Of a stretch of DNA of 64,000 nucleotides, positions 10,332 through 23,041 are shown piece after piece. A program made the translations under genes and the position numbers. The notes beneath the pieces were generated by a model. It had not been told where the DNA came from. It worked only from the letters and a program-made list of their open reading frames with translations, and did no database searches. Position 1 is the first letter of the stretch. Each line of letters begins with the position of its first letter. The DNA is from Vesta saturnalis (taxonomy: Eukaryota; Arthropoda; Insecta; Coleoptera; Lampyridae): NCBI GenBank assembly GCA_036346205.1, contig JARFJB010000669.1, forward strand, positions 1-64,000, in the 5' to 3' direction.

Positions 10332-10931
10332 TCACAAGATGCACTGTGCTGGTCTTCTCTCAGGGTGACGATGTAGTCTCATACGGATCACAGGTTGTAG
10401 GGTGAGCGTACTTCGTCCAGGGTCCTGCTCATAGTTGCATGATAAAACCACATCCAAGTCGTCCACTAGAGGTGGTGTATCTAAAAACCGCAAAGCTATT
10501 TCACAGTCATCCTGGTCGAAATACTGCGTATTCTCCACCAGGCTTCCCTCAGCACCACCTTCATGGAGTAGCTCCATCACCTCCTGCACGTGATCCGTAT
10601 GAGGTCTTGCTGCCAGAAACCCCCGTAGGATGGGGGTATTATCACGGGGTACTAAGAGTATATTACTGAGGATAGTAATACGACCACCCACCGTACCCTC
10701 TACGGCGCAAGTTGCATTTTGAGTAGACATACTACTGCACTCGTGACTCACTTTTGTCACTAGATTTGTCACCAGATTTGGAAAGTCACCAGAAAAGTCA
10801 CTAGATTTCAAAGTTGGCAACATTTCCTGCTTCAAGGTCGCCGTTTCAAGGCCACGTGACAGGAAAGGTTGCTTATCTTCAAGGTCATCCATGCTCGCAC
10901 GCGCCCTTTGCTTGAAGGCCACACGCTTCAT
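10332..10931 (-). CDS. 199-codon ORF of unknown function
   Basis: This is the longest uninterrupted minus-strand frame between the Polinton and the repeat array. The first 75 codons are made of the TCAAGGTCA-rich repeat (same sequence as the inverted arm near 16,040-16,345) and are probably not protein-coding by origin. The remaining 120 codons come from the GC-richer block and contain an acidic LLHEGGAEGSLVE / FDQDDCEIAL / PPLVDDLDVV region. No family recognised. It could be a chance frame or an exon fragment extended into a repeat. Confidence 0.25.
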   Translation of the reverse strand: MKRVAFKQRARASMDDLEDKQPFLSRGLETATLKQEMLPTLKSSDFSGDFPNLVTNLVTKVSHECSSMSTQNATCAVEGTVGGRITILSNILLVPRDNTPILRGFLAARPHTDHVQEVMELLHEGGAEGSLVENTQYFDQDDCEIALRFLDTPPLVDDLDVVLSCNYEQDPGRSTLTLQPVIRMRLHRHPERRPAQCIL

Positions 10932-11975
10932 CCATCAAAGTATATTCCTCAAGGTCATTGAAGTAACTACATTTGAAAAGGTCACTAGAAAAGTTACTAG
11001 ATTGTTTTCAAGGCCATTGAAACTGATTGTACATATCCAGGCAAATGGTTTTCAAGGTTAAGGTCGTCGAACACATTGCATACGTCGAAGTATATTCCTC
11101 AAGGTCATCACATCGTCTAAGTCTAAGTACATGGTTTTCAAGATGGCTGACATTGCCTACCTATTCTTCAAGGTCATCATACACATTACGTGCGTCCCAG
11201 AACATTACCTATGTCAAGGTCTTCAAAGGGCACACGCTGTCTGTGTATATTGTTCAAGGTATAGGGACTCACATTCCCTACGTCGAATTCAATGGTTTTC
11301 AAGGTCATCATATACATTGCCTACATCAAGGTATATTCCTCAAGGTCATTGAACTAACCATATTTTGTCATAGAAAGTTAAATTGTTTTAAGGTCAAGGT
11401 CACATCACATTTCAAACAGCAAAATCATGAATTTTGGTCAAGGTCGTCAAACTTACATATTCTTCAAAGTCATCCTTGCATGTACGCGCGCCCCGCTTTA
11501 AGGTCGAATCGTCCATGTATACGGATCTTCAAGGTCATGGTCATGGTATACATTACCTGCATCAAGGTATATTCCTCAAGGTCAAGGTCATTGTAGCAAC
11601 TGAAAAAGTTACTAGACTGGTTTTTAAGGTCATTTGGGTCCTCTAAATATTGTATACATCAAGGTCAATGATTGTTCAAGGTCATCGTCCACATTACCTC
11701 CATATATCCCTCAAGATCATCTAATTGCCTTTGTCAAAGTACAAGGTTTTTCAAGGCCACATTCCGTGCATGTCTTCAAGGTCATGAAATGGTCAAGGTC
11801 ACCAACCAATTAGAGGAAGTTCATTGACCTCTGTCTCAAGCCCTGAGGTGTTATTACGATTCTGAAGGTCAGGGGTATTAAATACACTTTTTAGGGTATG
11901 GGGGATTCCACTTCTCAGGGTCAAGGTCACCAATTCTTGCCTGAGCCAAGTTAGTTATTACAATTATTCTCAAGG
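10740..11975 (+). repeat. Left arm of a 5.6-kb inverted repeat with TCAAGGTCA motifs
   Basis: This arm matches the reverse complement of 14,965-16,353, for example at the TTTGTCACTAGATTTG segment, the CCACGTGACAGGAAAGG segment and the ATGCTCGCACGCGCCCTT segment. It holds at least a dozen exact TCAAGGTCA copies and many one-mismatch versions, nearly all on the plus strand, spaced roughly 30-70 bp apart. Open frames in it (for example 11,027-11,596) repeat the same short peptides and are by-products of the repeat. Confidence 0.85.
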
Positions 11976-14964
11976 TCACCCGCTAGGGTATCGTATTACA
12001 GATTATTGTCTGCTAATAGCCAAAGTTCGTTGACCTCTTTAAGGTTACCGGTTTCAAGGTCACGCCGCCTCCAGCAAAATTGATTGGCCTGTATGGTTCA
12101 GATCAAAAATGGCTTTGCGGAGGATATTTTAAATTGTAATTGTGCCAGGATCGGTCCTATATCCTAAACTTAATCACCCACATGTAGAATCCAGCGTCCA
12201 ATCAGAAGACCGAGAACGTCAGGAAACGTCTATCTGTATTTGGGAAACGGGTCCAGTTCTTGGGGGAAACGGGCCAGCTCCTGGTTAGGACACTAGTATT
12301 AGGAATCCACATACTCTTTTATTATTATAAACAATTTAACCAATACAGGAACCACTTGACCTACCTTTTAGCATGGACAACATCATTCTTCAACGACAAC
12401 AACCTGTTTCCATGAACCTTTTATAATTGATCCTGCAGGTTGATTTAATAGTTGATTTAACACCTTCACTCGACTAAATTGCTTGGTGACCTTGAAAAAT
12501 TTCGATCGGATACGATCGGATAATATCGGGTAAGATCGGGATAGCCGGTAGGTTAACGCATATGGTCTTGACAATCAAATTGCTTGGAAACCTTCAAAAT
12601 TTCCAACCACACAACCATTTAACGTTGACCTAAATATAATCATAAACAACATTTCCTTCTACATATGCCTGCGGGTGGAATTGCAAAATGCCGACCACGA
12701 ACCTTCGATTTGGCATGTCTCCCTCGCCTTAAATGGGATGTGACCTTCACCTTGACAAATTCTCGCGTGCACACACAGAACGCCAAAGAAACGTCAAAAA
12801 ACATTAGGAAACGTCAGGCAAACGTCAAAAAAACGTCTAGGAAATGTTAAAAGGGTCAAAAAACCTCCAAGAAAGTTCAAAACACGCCAAGGAAACGTCA
12901 AAAGCCATCACGCAAACGTCAAAACATAGATACACACAGATCCAATAAAAGTATCGTTTAACCTTGACCTACACTTATTAGCATAAACAACATCTACCCG
13001 CGAATTGATTGTAATAAGATATCAATAAATTGTAACCTTGAATAAGTCAATTTGGGCAATACAAGAACCATTTAACCTACCTTTTAGCATAGATGACAAT
13101 ATGTCTCAACTGTAATACCCCCCTGACCTTAAAAATTGATTTCTTAGGATTGAACTTGAAATGGTGGAGGTACCTGGAAATAACACCTTTGACCTTAAGA
13201 ATAGATTTCTAGGAATTGTAATAATTTCTAAGACTTATACATAAGTCTCTGATTGGTTGTTAACACCTCGAGTCAGCTAAGAATTGCCTGCTTGAAAGCC
13301 ATATGATCTTGCAGCTCCCTACACCTTGAACAATTCCCAACACATGACCTCTACTTGATTATTGAATCCCCCACACCTACAACTTTAGAGTGTATTTAAC
13401 ACCTCTGACCTTGAGAATTCAAGAATTAGCACCTCGACTTGACCAGGAATTGCTTGGTGACCTTGAAGAATATACTTTACACGGTGTACGTTTTGGGTGT
13501 TGACCTAGTTAACAATCTATTTTTAGATTTCTAGGAATTATAACCCGACTCGGCCAGAATAAAACTTTCAATTGGAGAAGCTGGGTAAGATCGGAACACA
13601 CCTGGAGGTTAACACATGACCCTTACCCAGTCAAGAATTGCTTGATTGAGAGCCACGTGGCGTCATTGATTAGGAATGGTGCTAAATCTTACTTCCCGAC
13701 ATATGGTCTCAACCAGTTTTGTGACCTAACCCTGAAAAGTAGAATTCCAGCATCTTGAGAAGTGTATTTAAATACCCCATGCAGCTTATTTCTATGAATT
13801 ATGAGCCGACCAATACATTTTAATCATTGACAATCTATTTGATAGCCCTACAGGTGATTTCTAGGAATTATGACCCTGAATCAGCCAAGAATTACTTGAA
13901 CGATGAATCGCCTTTGTCCTTTTCTCAGAGGTGTGACCCTGAAATGCTTGGGGAAACGGTTACCTGTGTTGAGTAACAGATCCCTGTCCTGTGAAACGGC
14001 TCCCCTGTTTTGGGAAACGTATATCTGTCTTTGGGAACTGGTTCCGGTTCTTAGGAAAACTACCCCATCATGGTGGTTTAGGACAGTAGTATTATGAATC
14101 CCCATACTGTAAGCATAACCTTTTATTACAATTTTGCCAATACAACAACTTTGACTCACATTTTAGCATAGCCAACGACAACCTGTACGATACCCCGACC
14201 TCGAGAATTAACGTCTTGACTCAGCCAAGAATTGCTTAGGTGACCCTGCAAGGTAGAATCCCCCCACGCCTTGAAAAGTCCACTTAATACTCCTGAGAAT
14301 TGATTTATAAGAATTAACACCTTAGCACAGCCAAGAATTGCTGTGTGACCTTGAGGAATATACGTAGGGAACGTGTATGCTGTCGTTTTGCAAAACAACT
14401 TTGACCTTGAAGCGTCGGTTGAATTGCTTGAACATCGCCTTTGTTCTTGAAACTTGATTTGTCAGAATTGAGCCTGAAATGGTGCAGGTATAGATAACAA
14501 TCTATTTTTAGGAATTATGACGCTAACTCAGCCAAAATAATAGATCACCTTTGTACTTTTCTCAGAGGAGTGACCTTGAAAATTGTAAACATAGACTTTG
14601 AAGCGTTGGCCTGGACAATGGATCACCTTTGTTCTTGAAAATTGATTTCCCAGAATTAAGCCTGAAATGGTGGGCGTAACTAGATAACAATCTATTTTTA
14701 GGAATTATGGCCCTAACTCAGTCAGAACAATGAATCGCCTTTGTTCTTTTCACATAGGTGTGACCTTAAAATGGGGGGAAACCGCTACTTTTGTTGCGAA
14801 ACAGCTATCTGTTTTGGGATACGGCTGCCCTGTTTTGGGAAACGGCTATCTGTCTGGGAACCGGATCCGGCTCTTAGGAAAAATACCTCATCTTGGTAGT
14901 TTAGGGTAGTAGTATGAGGCCACGTAATCATAATCATTTTATTACAATTTCAAATATCCTACGC
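11976..14964. repeat. Loop of the inverted repeat: diverged direct repeats
   Basis: No gene is visible. Several related segments recur in direct orientation: a GGGAAACGG-rich block followed by a TAGTATTA...TTTTATTA block (12,240-12,330, 13,930-14,130, 14,780-14,950), and an ATAACAATCTATTTTTAGGAA block (14,490, 14,690, with a weaker copy at 13,850). Dispersed TGACCTTGA motifs continue. 12,785-12,910 has a simple array based on AAACGTCAA. This looks like old, decayed tandem or segmental repeats. Confidence 0.65.
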
Positions 14965-16353
14965 AAAGCCATTGTAATAACTAGCTTGGCTCAGGCAAAA
15001 ATTGGTGACCTTCAACCTGAGCAGTGGAATCTCCCGTAGCCTGAAAAGTCTATTTAATACCCCTGACCTTGAGAATTGTAATAACACTCAGGGCTTGAGA
15101 CAGAGGTCAATGAACTTCCTGGAATTGGTGGGGGAGTGACATTAACAATGTCCTGTCAAATTAACACTCAGTCAAAGAATTGATTGGTGACGTTGACCAT
15201 TTTTTGGCCTTCAAGACATACACGGAGCGTGACCTAGAAAAAGCTTGTAGTTTGACATAGGCAATGTGGTGACCATGAGGAGTATATGAGGTAATGTGTA
15301 CGATAACCTTGAAAAACCATTGACCTTGATGTAGACAATATCCAGGGGGCCAAAAAGACCTTGAAAACCAGTCTAGAAACTTTTCTAGTTACTTCAATGG
15401 CCTTGACCTTTAGGAATATACCTTGATGCAGGTAATGCATAAGATGACCTTGACCTTGGAAAAACATGTACATGGGCGCTTGGACCTTGAATTGGGTCGC
15501 CCCTACGTGCAAGGATGACCTTGAAGAATATGCAAGCAATGTGAGCGACCTTGACCTTGTAAATTCTAATTTGCTTTGATGGTTAAAATGTTTATGTGAC
15601 CTTGACCTTGAAATCCAATCTAGTGACTTTTTTCAAATCTGGTTACTTCAATGACCTTGAGGAATATACTTTTATGTAGGCAATGCATATGATGGACTTG
15701 AAAACCATTGAATTTGACGTAGGAAATGTGAGTTCCTATACCTTGAAGAATATACACAGACAGCGTGGGCCCCTTGTAAACCTTGACATAGGTAATGTGC
15801 TGGGACGCAGGTAATGTGTATGACGACCTTGAAGAATAGGTAGGCAATGTCAGCCACCTTGAAAACCATGTACCTAGACCTAGACGATGTGATGACCTTG
15901 AGGAATATACTTCGATGTATGCAATGTGTTCGATGACCTTGACCTTAGAAACCATTGGACAATCAGCTGCAATGACCTTGAAAAACGATCTAGTAACTTT
16001 TCTAGTGACTTTTCCAAATCTAGTTACTTCAATGACCTTGAGGAATATACTTCGATGCATGGAGCGTGTGGCTTTGAAGCGAAGGGCGCGTGCGAGCATG
16101 GATGACCTTGAAGATTAGCAATGTGAGCAACCTTGAAAACCCATTGACCTTGAATCGGGGTGTGTGTACGTTAAGAACCTTGGCAATGAGAGCGACCTTG
16201 GAGCGGAAACCTTAAAGAGACTCGACAATGTTACCAACCTTTCCTGTCACGTGGCCTTGAAGCGGTGAACTTGAAGAAGACAATGTTAGCAACCTTGAAA
16301 TCTAGTGACTTTCCGGTGACTTTTTCCAAATGTGATTACAAATCTAGTGACAA
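14965..16353 (-). repeat. Right arm of the inverted repeat with TGACCTTGA motifs
   Basis: Reverse-complement partner of 10,740-11,975, slightly longer because of insertions. Here the motif reads TGACCTTGA, so in each arm the motifs point toward the loop. The open frames at 15,234-15,539 and 15,620-16,099 encode the same peptides as the frames in the other arm and are treated as repeat by-products. Confidence 0.85.
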
Positions 16354-16890
16354 ATGTTTTGGTTTATAAATTCTAAAAGCAAATATTCTTCGTATAAATA
16401 CATATGTACATACATCAAGCAGTATATAAGATTTTGAAAACTTTTTTAGGTCCCAACAAGAATTTATTTCACAAGTTCAAAAAGATTTTTTGAAAATTTT
16501 TTCAACCTTGAAAAATGTCTTCTAAAAATGCATGAATAGCGTTGTTTTTAATAGGAGAAACACCTATATTTAACGAAAAGAAAACAGTAGAAATCATTCG
16601 TACAACTGCTTCTACAGTACAGAATAACTACCAATTACTACTAGAGCAACTTCCCCATCTTCCGACAACGCTGAATTACCTCATGTAAAAACCACCATTT
16701 TTACATGTTCTTGTTTTTTGTCGGTATTGATACACTTCTAACGTTTTTTTCTTTATTTTTTTCAGGTTGATGCGCTTTCTCGCACACCGCTTACTCTCGC
16801 CCCTCCGGTTTCTTCCCTTGAGGTCATCTATATCCCTTCCTCGTATTCCTCCCCCTTCACTGTGGGTTGCCAAACCAGTGACGATTGAAT
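16354..16890. other. AT-rich spacer
   Basis: Low-complexity A/T-rich DNA with runs of T and A near 16,440-16,510. No motif-bearing frame or RNA gene was seen. Confidence 0.5.
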
Positions 16891-16897
16891 ACACGAG

Positions 16898-17998
16898 ATG
16901 ACGACCGTAGTCCTGGATTCTGAGCAGGAGCACGACCTGAATGTCAATACAGTAACACTCGACTTGATCATCGCCGAAGTTATCACTATCAGCGACGAAC
17001 AAACCACTACACCTTTTCTTATCGACGAGACTGATACTGATAGTGATATCCGCAGCGTAGTATCGTCCATTGTTGTGGGATTATGTTCTTCCTGTTGTGG
17101 CAACGAATACCTCAACACTGGTGACTACGACTCTGACGTGGTAATGGACCCTTTCTACAGTTACGATTCCGACGACTACGGGAATTACGCTCTCCGCCAG
17201 TAACGATTACTTATCCAGATAGACTTCTGCAACAAAATCATCGTGGAAGAGAGCAGCGATGAGGACGGCATAATGAACACTATAACACGTAACATATACA
17301 GACGTGACAAAAGCGCTCAAGACCTGACCGTACAAAACCGTGCACAGGAAATGGTACCTGATGACATACGGAACGACAACGCTGACTCTGACACGGTTCC
17401 AAGCGACAATGACGCCGACGTTGCTCACGAGGTCCAGGACCGCGGGGATGACGCTGACGGACCTGCACGGTAGTGACGATGAAGAAATTGACGATACTTG
17501 CTTTTAGGATACCCATATTCCTATGACTATTGGCCGCGCTGTTCTTCCCCCCGTTTACAGCACCATGTGTGCGATGGCGTCGAAAGACAGTGCCGCTATA
17601 AGCAATTCTGCTTTTCTGATAGTTGCAGGGTGGTACTGGCTCTTTTACGCACTTCGCATAATATCATGGGAACGTCTCACATTCACGATATGTATTCCCT
17701 TTGTACTAATTTTATAATAACACTTCTGTCTTTGCAGCTGACCACAATAATACCATTCGTCCGGAATTATGATCTCGTGATTACGGAGAGCTCTCTTGAA
17801 GAGCAGCTCGACCGGGCTCACACCAGGCTTCTAACATTATACCTTGACTGGAATAGTGTTATAAGCCTAGCTGTACTCAGTGGTTATGATCACGCCATTA
17901 TACATCTGGAGATGATATTGGAAACTGTCGAAGAGATTGCAGGGTTGTACGAATTCATACACTTTCGTAATCTCTCTTCGACAAGTGGTCTTTCTTAG
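16898..17998 (+). CDS. Cluster of acidic ORFs, unknown; possibly fragments of one gene
   Basis: Three successive plus-strand frames (16,898-17,203; 17,243-17,473; 17,498-17,998) sit in a block of more balanced base composition. The first two are very rich in Asp, Ser and Val (DTDSDIRSVVSS, DSDVVMDPFYSYDSDD; DNADSDTVPSDNDAD). The third ends in a helical-looking segment (SLEEQLDRAHTRLLTLYLDWN...LEMILETVEEIAGLYEF). They may be exons of one gene or broken parts of a transposon protein. Nothing links them to a family. The 185-bp block at 18,235 shared with 56,862 lies just downstream. Confidence 0.3.
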
Positions 17999-18109
17999 TG
18001 ATCGAGATAAACATAGTAATTATGACTGACACAGCTATCCAAATACTTACGATTTCTTTCCAGAAAAACGATAACCCCAATAGTGCGACCGCAGACCAGA
18101 CGCAGACTA

Positions 18110-18210
18110 ACTGACTGAGCGCGTTTACAGCTTTACATACAGACAGACCAACTGACAAATCTAAACAACCACACAGACAGATAGACAAACATACAGACAT
18201 CACACATTGT
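18110..18210 (+). repeat. ACAGACAGA-type simple repeat
   Basis: Imperfect repeat of CAGA/ACAGACA units within non-coding DNA. The minus-strand frame across it (CLSICLCGCLDLSVGLSVC) is a translation of the repeat, not a gene. Confidence 0.7.
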
Positions 18211-18234
18211 ATATGCTCCAATAGATATATCACT

Positions 18235-18420
18235 ATGGTGCTGGCAGCCATCTGTCAATCCGTTAAAGGAGCATCTACGATGAGCACCACACTGCACGTA
18301 TGCTCAATTACTTGCACCACGTCCACGCAGATGTAATGAAACGGAAGTGGAAAGAACCTTTTGCACTTGTACTAAATCAAAATGTTTTATTCCTAAAGAG
18401 AATTGTATTTCTGAATAATA
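18235..18420 (+). repeat. Dispersed repeat, copy shared with 56,862-57,050
   Basis: Close to 185 bp matching 56,862-57,050 in the same orientation, including GGCAGCCA, CACCACGTCC and the block ending TTGCACTTGTACTAAATCAA. Several substitutions separate the two. It may be the 3' end of a dispersed element. Confidence 0.75.
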
Positions 18421-18751
18421 TAATTGCACGTCTTTGTTTATACAGGAAATACATATATTAATAGAATAGTGGATGAAGGGCTATGTAACGTTTTGATTTT
18501 TTGGAGTTATTACAATGGATGAAGGGGTTATGTGGAATTCTTCTGTAGCACCTTCATGATTGTGAAATTCATTCTAACAAGGAAGAAACCTAGAGGATGA
18601 AGGGGTATGTTCATTTAAAGAACAAAATCTGATGGATGAAGGAGTTAAGTGACACATGACCCCTCTTCCATTCATAAAGCCATGAAAGCAGTAACATAAC
18701 CCTTCATCCACACAATAAAACGTCAGTGTGAAGTAAACACGTGTATTATTA

Positions 18752-21260
18752 TTGGCCTTTTATTTTGTTAATTATTGTGTTTACCTTACTAAAATGCACT
18801 CTAGGAGTAAGAGATTATTACGTTTGGCTTTAGAGTCAACTAGCAATAATATAGATGGAGATAAATCAAGAAATAGTGATAGTTATGATGTTTATAACCT
18901 ACAAAATATTAATGAACCAACAACTTCAAATCTGCATATTTATGAAAACAACTATAATGAAGGTACGTATTGTTCATTATGATTAATGATAGACATATGA
19001 TTACTGTAATAACATTGTGCATAAAATTTTTAAGTTACATTATCTTGTCTACACATTTTATCAAAAATTTCACTCTGTGAACGTCGCTTTCGCCATTTTT
19101 AGTCGTTATGAAATTATTTTCTTTTTAAAATGTAGAAGTTTACCAATGTAGTACCTAAAATGAAATGTTTACTAAAGTTCCCATTCGTGCGCGAGCGTGT
19201 GTGCGCGTTGTGTGCGTGCGTGCGCGTGTGTGTGAGACTATAAGGCGATAGTTATAGACGTACAGCCATATGAAGGGTCTACGATTAACCATGACATACC
19301 TTCTTTTTCCAGATTTTGGTCCAGGCTTAAGCGACTTTGATAGCATCGAACCCTTTGATGGGTCTAGTGAAGAGTATATACCTGATGACTCAAGTAGTGA
19401 ATCAGAAAGAAGTAATGAAGTAACTGAAGAAGCCATTGTTCCTAAAAGTTTGCTCAAAACTGACACAGTTGTTCATCACTATGAGAAAACAGAAGAGATA
19501 AATGATCAAGCAGTAGCTCCGACCCTAGGAAAAAGTAAACATTTTTCACCCAAACCAAAACTTCCAGAAAGAAAATAAATATAGAGCAATGGGTAAAGCG
19601 TAAAGCTGCCATTTCTAGAGAAATGGACAAAAGTATAAATCCTACAAAGGTGCAGATATTGCTGCGAAATCGGTTGCCATGGGAAATTTTGTCCAGATAA
19701 ATGTCGGTTGAAATGCTCGGACAAATTTGCTATAGAGCAACGACAGAACATTATGTGTTCATTTTATAGACTGGACATAAACGGAAAAATGCTCTTTTGT
19801 TTAACAGTATCAGGGGACTTCCCCAGTGCGAAAAAGAAAGGTGCAATTAAACATAAACTGCAACATATCAATACTTTTTGACGTTTGAGAAGAAACAAAC
19901 ATTGGTTTGCAAAAGAGCACTTATGTCGTTGTACCAAATTAGTAAAAAGAAAATTGAGGTAATTCAACAAAAATTAAGGGGTTCAGCAGCACCTAGTCCT
20001 GATAAACGAGGTCATCATTCAAACAGGCCACATAAAATAAAAGATGAGGTAAAAGATTATGTAGTGAAACACATTTCGAGCTTCCGTCCGAATTTTCTCA
20101 TTATTCGAGGACTTCCAACATAAATAAAAGTACCTGTCCCTTTGTTATCATTAGGCAAAATGTACGAACTATATCTTGAGCTCTGCACGAATGAAAATAA
20201 ACCTGAAATTTTCCGCATCAAACTTTGCTCTTACCGCAGCATATTTGTAAATGAATTTAATCTGTCTTTCTCTAAACCCAGAAGCGACAAGTGCAGCACA
20301 TGCGATGCTGGAAAATCCAATGACGAACATACTGAAAATTATCACACAGCTTTCGAATCAATGAAAATTGACCGAGAGTTAGCCCAGTCATCAGATAATG
20401 TGGTTTACATTACCATTGACCTCCAGCAAATCATGCCTTTACCTGGCTTACGACCTCAAAGGCATTCTACCTCAGGCAGCTATCGTTCTACAATTTTGGA
20501 ATTCACATTGAAGCTAAAGGTGTGAGTAAATCAATCTTTTGTACATGGACAGAAAATCAAGGTTCCAAAGGAAGTACAGACATATTTTGTTCATTATTGA
20601 CAGCGGTGGAAACAGATGAAATATTTCGGTCCAAAGATCATTTAATCATCTGGTCTGATTCTTGCGGTGGCCAGAATAAAATTTTTATTAATTTGTTTAT
20701 ACCAGTACCTTGTACACAAGAATATATTTAAAGTGATTGATCACAAATACCCAGAAGTTGGACACACGTATCTCGACTCAGATCGTGATTTCGGGAGGAT
20801 TGAAAAGAATCTTAGAAACCACGAAGTTCTCTTTACCCCAGAACAATACAGACATATTATAACAAAATCTGGTAGGAAAAATTTAGTCATTGATATGTCA
20901 TATCACTTCAGAGTCACAGAAAACTTGGAAAAGATATGAAGTTATACAATAGAAAGAAAGATCTTCTTAATGGAAAAGTTAGATTCAGAGACGGTATCAA
21001 GTGGGTTCAGTGGAAAACTATGGATCGTACCTATACAAGGAGTGTTACGATTACTATACTCCATTTATGAAAATTCGTAATGTAGTACCTCAGCTTGACA
21101 ATGCAGTAGTTATTGTAAGGAACCCGAATCGGAAAAACGAGGTTTCGAGGAAAAAATTGAGCACTTGAAACAGCAGCTACAATTTGTCCCTGATGAGCAC
21201 CAGTGGTTTTACAGAAATATTATAACAGAGCACGGCGCAGCAGCTGAAAATCACCCTTAA
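18752..21260 (+). pseudogene. DUF7869-type transposon protein, many frame breaks
   Basis: Readable parts in order: an N-terminal piece (18,752-18,982), an acidic segment (19,300-19,578: FDGSSEEYIPDDSSSESE), a cysteine-containing block near 19,680 (CHGKFC...CRLKCSDKF), a segment ending at 20,123, then the RNase-H-like core: DKCSTCDAG (20,290), YITIDLQQ (20,410), IIWSDSCGGQNK (20,650) and a C-terminal YLDSDRDFGRIEK / FTPEQYRHII region. The WSD-x-C-x-GQN and DHxxxxxGHTYL...DRDFGxIE blocks fit DUF7869, found in many insect multi-copy genes. The acidic residues suggest a DDE-like nuclease; at least five frame breaks inactivate it. Confidence 0.7.
19186..19236 (+). repeat. GTGCG/TG simple repeat
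   Basis: About 50 bp of GTGCG and TG units within the transposon. It interrupts the N-terminal part of the DUF7869-type gene. Confidence 0.8.
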
Positions 21261-21699
21261 AAAATAAGAGGTTATAATGAAACAAAGTTGAACTTCCTAC
21301 AGGTGTATACAAGGTTGAATATTGATAGGATTATAGTTTAGTTGTTCAATGTTACTTTTCTGTAGTCTAGTTTATGAAATTAAATAAAAATAATTTGTAT
21401 TCATTTTTTTGTCTTTGATATTTTACTTTTGAATACCCTTCTTCCACTATGAACATACTGAATCAATAAAAAAAATGAATGAAAGAAGGGCTATGTTCAC
21501 AAAAAACTTTTCTTTTATTAACAAAACCTAAAAATTATTGAAACATACCAAGGTTAACATACTTTACCCATAGGAATAAGAATTAAAATATATTAGGCTA
21601 TAAATATGTATACCTATAAAGTTACAAGGTTAACACTTTCAAGTCGATTTTCTCAAAAGTTACTTTATGTGACATAACCTTCATCCACTCACCCTTCAC

Positions 21700-23040
21700 T
21701 ATATATCGTTTTCTTTTTTTGTTTCTAGAGTGTGTATCAGCTTAGCGTAAAGTAAGGTGAATAGATAGGATGCACAAGTAGAGTTCAGTTCGAGGTCATC
21801 GCAAATGACCTTGCTAATGTATGGGATGACTGGATTTGGTATTGTGTAAGCTTGTAGGACCTCGAGGAAGTAGGGCATACGAGTGGCCTTCTTGGTGTGT
21901 GACCTTGGTAGAGTAGGCCACTGTTGTATAACCTTGGGTGTGTGGGGCTTTGTGAAAGTAGGTCAGACACTGCAATTGTGCGACCTTGGTCAGGTACCTT
22001 TGAAAATGTGGGACCTTAGAATTGTGGTGTGTTTCAAAAGTTTTCAAACTTACCTACTTGTCTGCATTTCTTCAGGGTTCTTCCCTTCTAATTTCCTCAG
22101 GGGGATCTTAGGAGACTTACCCTTTTCATTTCACTTTCCTATCTTCTGTATTTGATCTAAATCTACTCTAGCTTCCTACTGCACTTTATTGGATGGATGA
22201 TTGTATGAATGGACCTAAGAGGAACGGGATGGGTTCGCCCTCTCTGTGTTAGTTTCGGCGACCACAGGATCCCGGGAATCAGAGTCAATGGGGAAAATTT
22301 CCGCCGAAAATGTGATTTCCTCTATCGCTTAATAGCACCTATGTCATTTCATCTGTGCTAGTTTATGGTGCCATAGAATTGGGTTGGGGTCTTTAAGGGA
22401 TTCCCTTTTTTCACGTTTTCGGCAAGGGGGCAAAATTATGGGCTTTCTTTTCTTGCGGGTTGGGATGGTGTTCTTTGGGGTTTGGTTTTTAGGCCGCCGG
22501 TCCTTAAGTTCGGCTGACGGGGGGTTACCTTTCGTGTGGGTTGGGTTTCCTTTCTATCTTTCTCTTCTGCTATTCTTTTAGGTTTCTTTAGGTTCCGTGT
22601 ACACCACGCGTTACTTGTCTATTGGAATGACTGGGGCGAACGCAACCAACCTATCCAAATCATCTCATCCTTATCCGCTTTGCTTCCCTAACCGTAGTAA
22701 TGAACATTTTTTGTTTCTCCCGTTTTTATTTTTTTTTTGGAGGCATTATCGCTTCACGATTTGCACTCATCTTATTTGTGTTTTTTTTTCTGATTTCCCT
22801 AAGTACCGGCCGAATGCCGAGGGACTCACGTGGGAGTTTGGAGTGAGGTAGTTCTTTCGTGGTGTGCGTGAAGTGTGTGCTTGGTAGCTATGTCTGGTAG
22901 TATATGCGTCATGTTGTCCAATTTTAACTTTATTCCTATGTCTTCCCATTTATTCTTAATTTGGGTTGGGCTTCTTGGTTTGCTTTGGGTTGGGCAATAG
23001 CTTAGGGTTGCTTTCTTCCTCGCAGGGTTTTGGTTTTACT
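21700..23040. other. Non-coding flank with diverged GACCTTG motifs
   Basis: 21,780-22,050 contains scattered GACCTTGG/GACCTTGC motifs, and the GAAAATGTGGGACCTTAGAATTGTGGTG-like stretch near 22,000 resembles 57,420-57,460. 22,050-23,040 is T- and G-rich with recurring GGGTTGGG phrases (22,383, 22,460, 22,540, 22,970, 22,990). Open frames here are low in complexity. No gene supported. Confidence 0.5.

Positions 23041-23041
<1 letters not shown>

Larger units (their letters stand above)
18471..21690 (+). mobile_element. Decayed DUF7869-type transposon with repeated ends
   Basis: The ends carry several copies of a GGATGAAGGGSTATGT motif: plus orientation at 18,471, 18,517, 18,595 and 18,634, inverse at 18,693-18,710; inverse (ATAACCTTCATCCA) at 21,674-21,687, with weaker copies at 21,430 and 21,480. 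Between them lies a broken coding region of the DUF7869 type. Together these suggest a DNA transposon with short, repeated terminal and subterminal motifs. Target-site duplications could not be identified. Confidence 0.6.

Noticed and set aside
11027..11596. 189-codon plus-strand frame
   Set aside because: It translates the TCAAGGTCA-rich repeat; the peptides (SSRSSH, FKVI) recur in all frames and in the inverted arm at 15,234-16,099.
17955..18251. 98-codon minus-strand frame with Cys/Leu/Ser repeats
   Set aside because: Its central part is the translation of the ACAGACAGA simple repeat.
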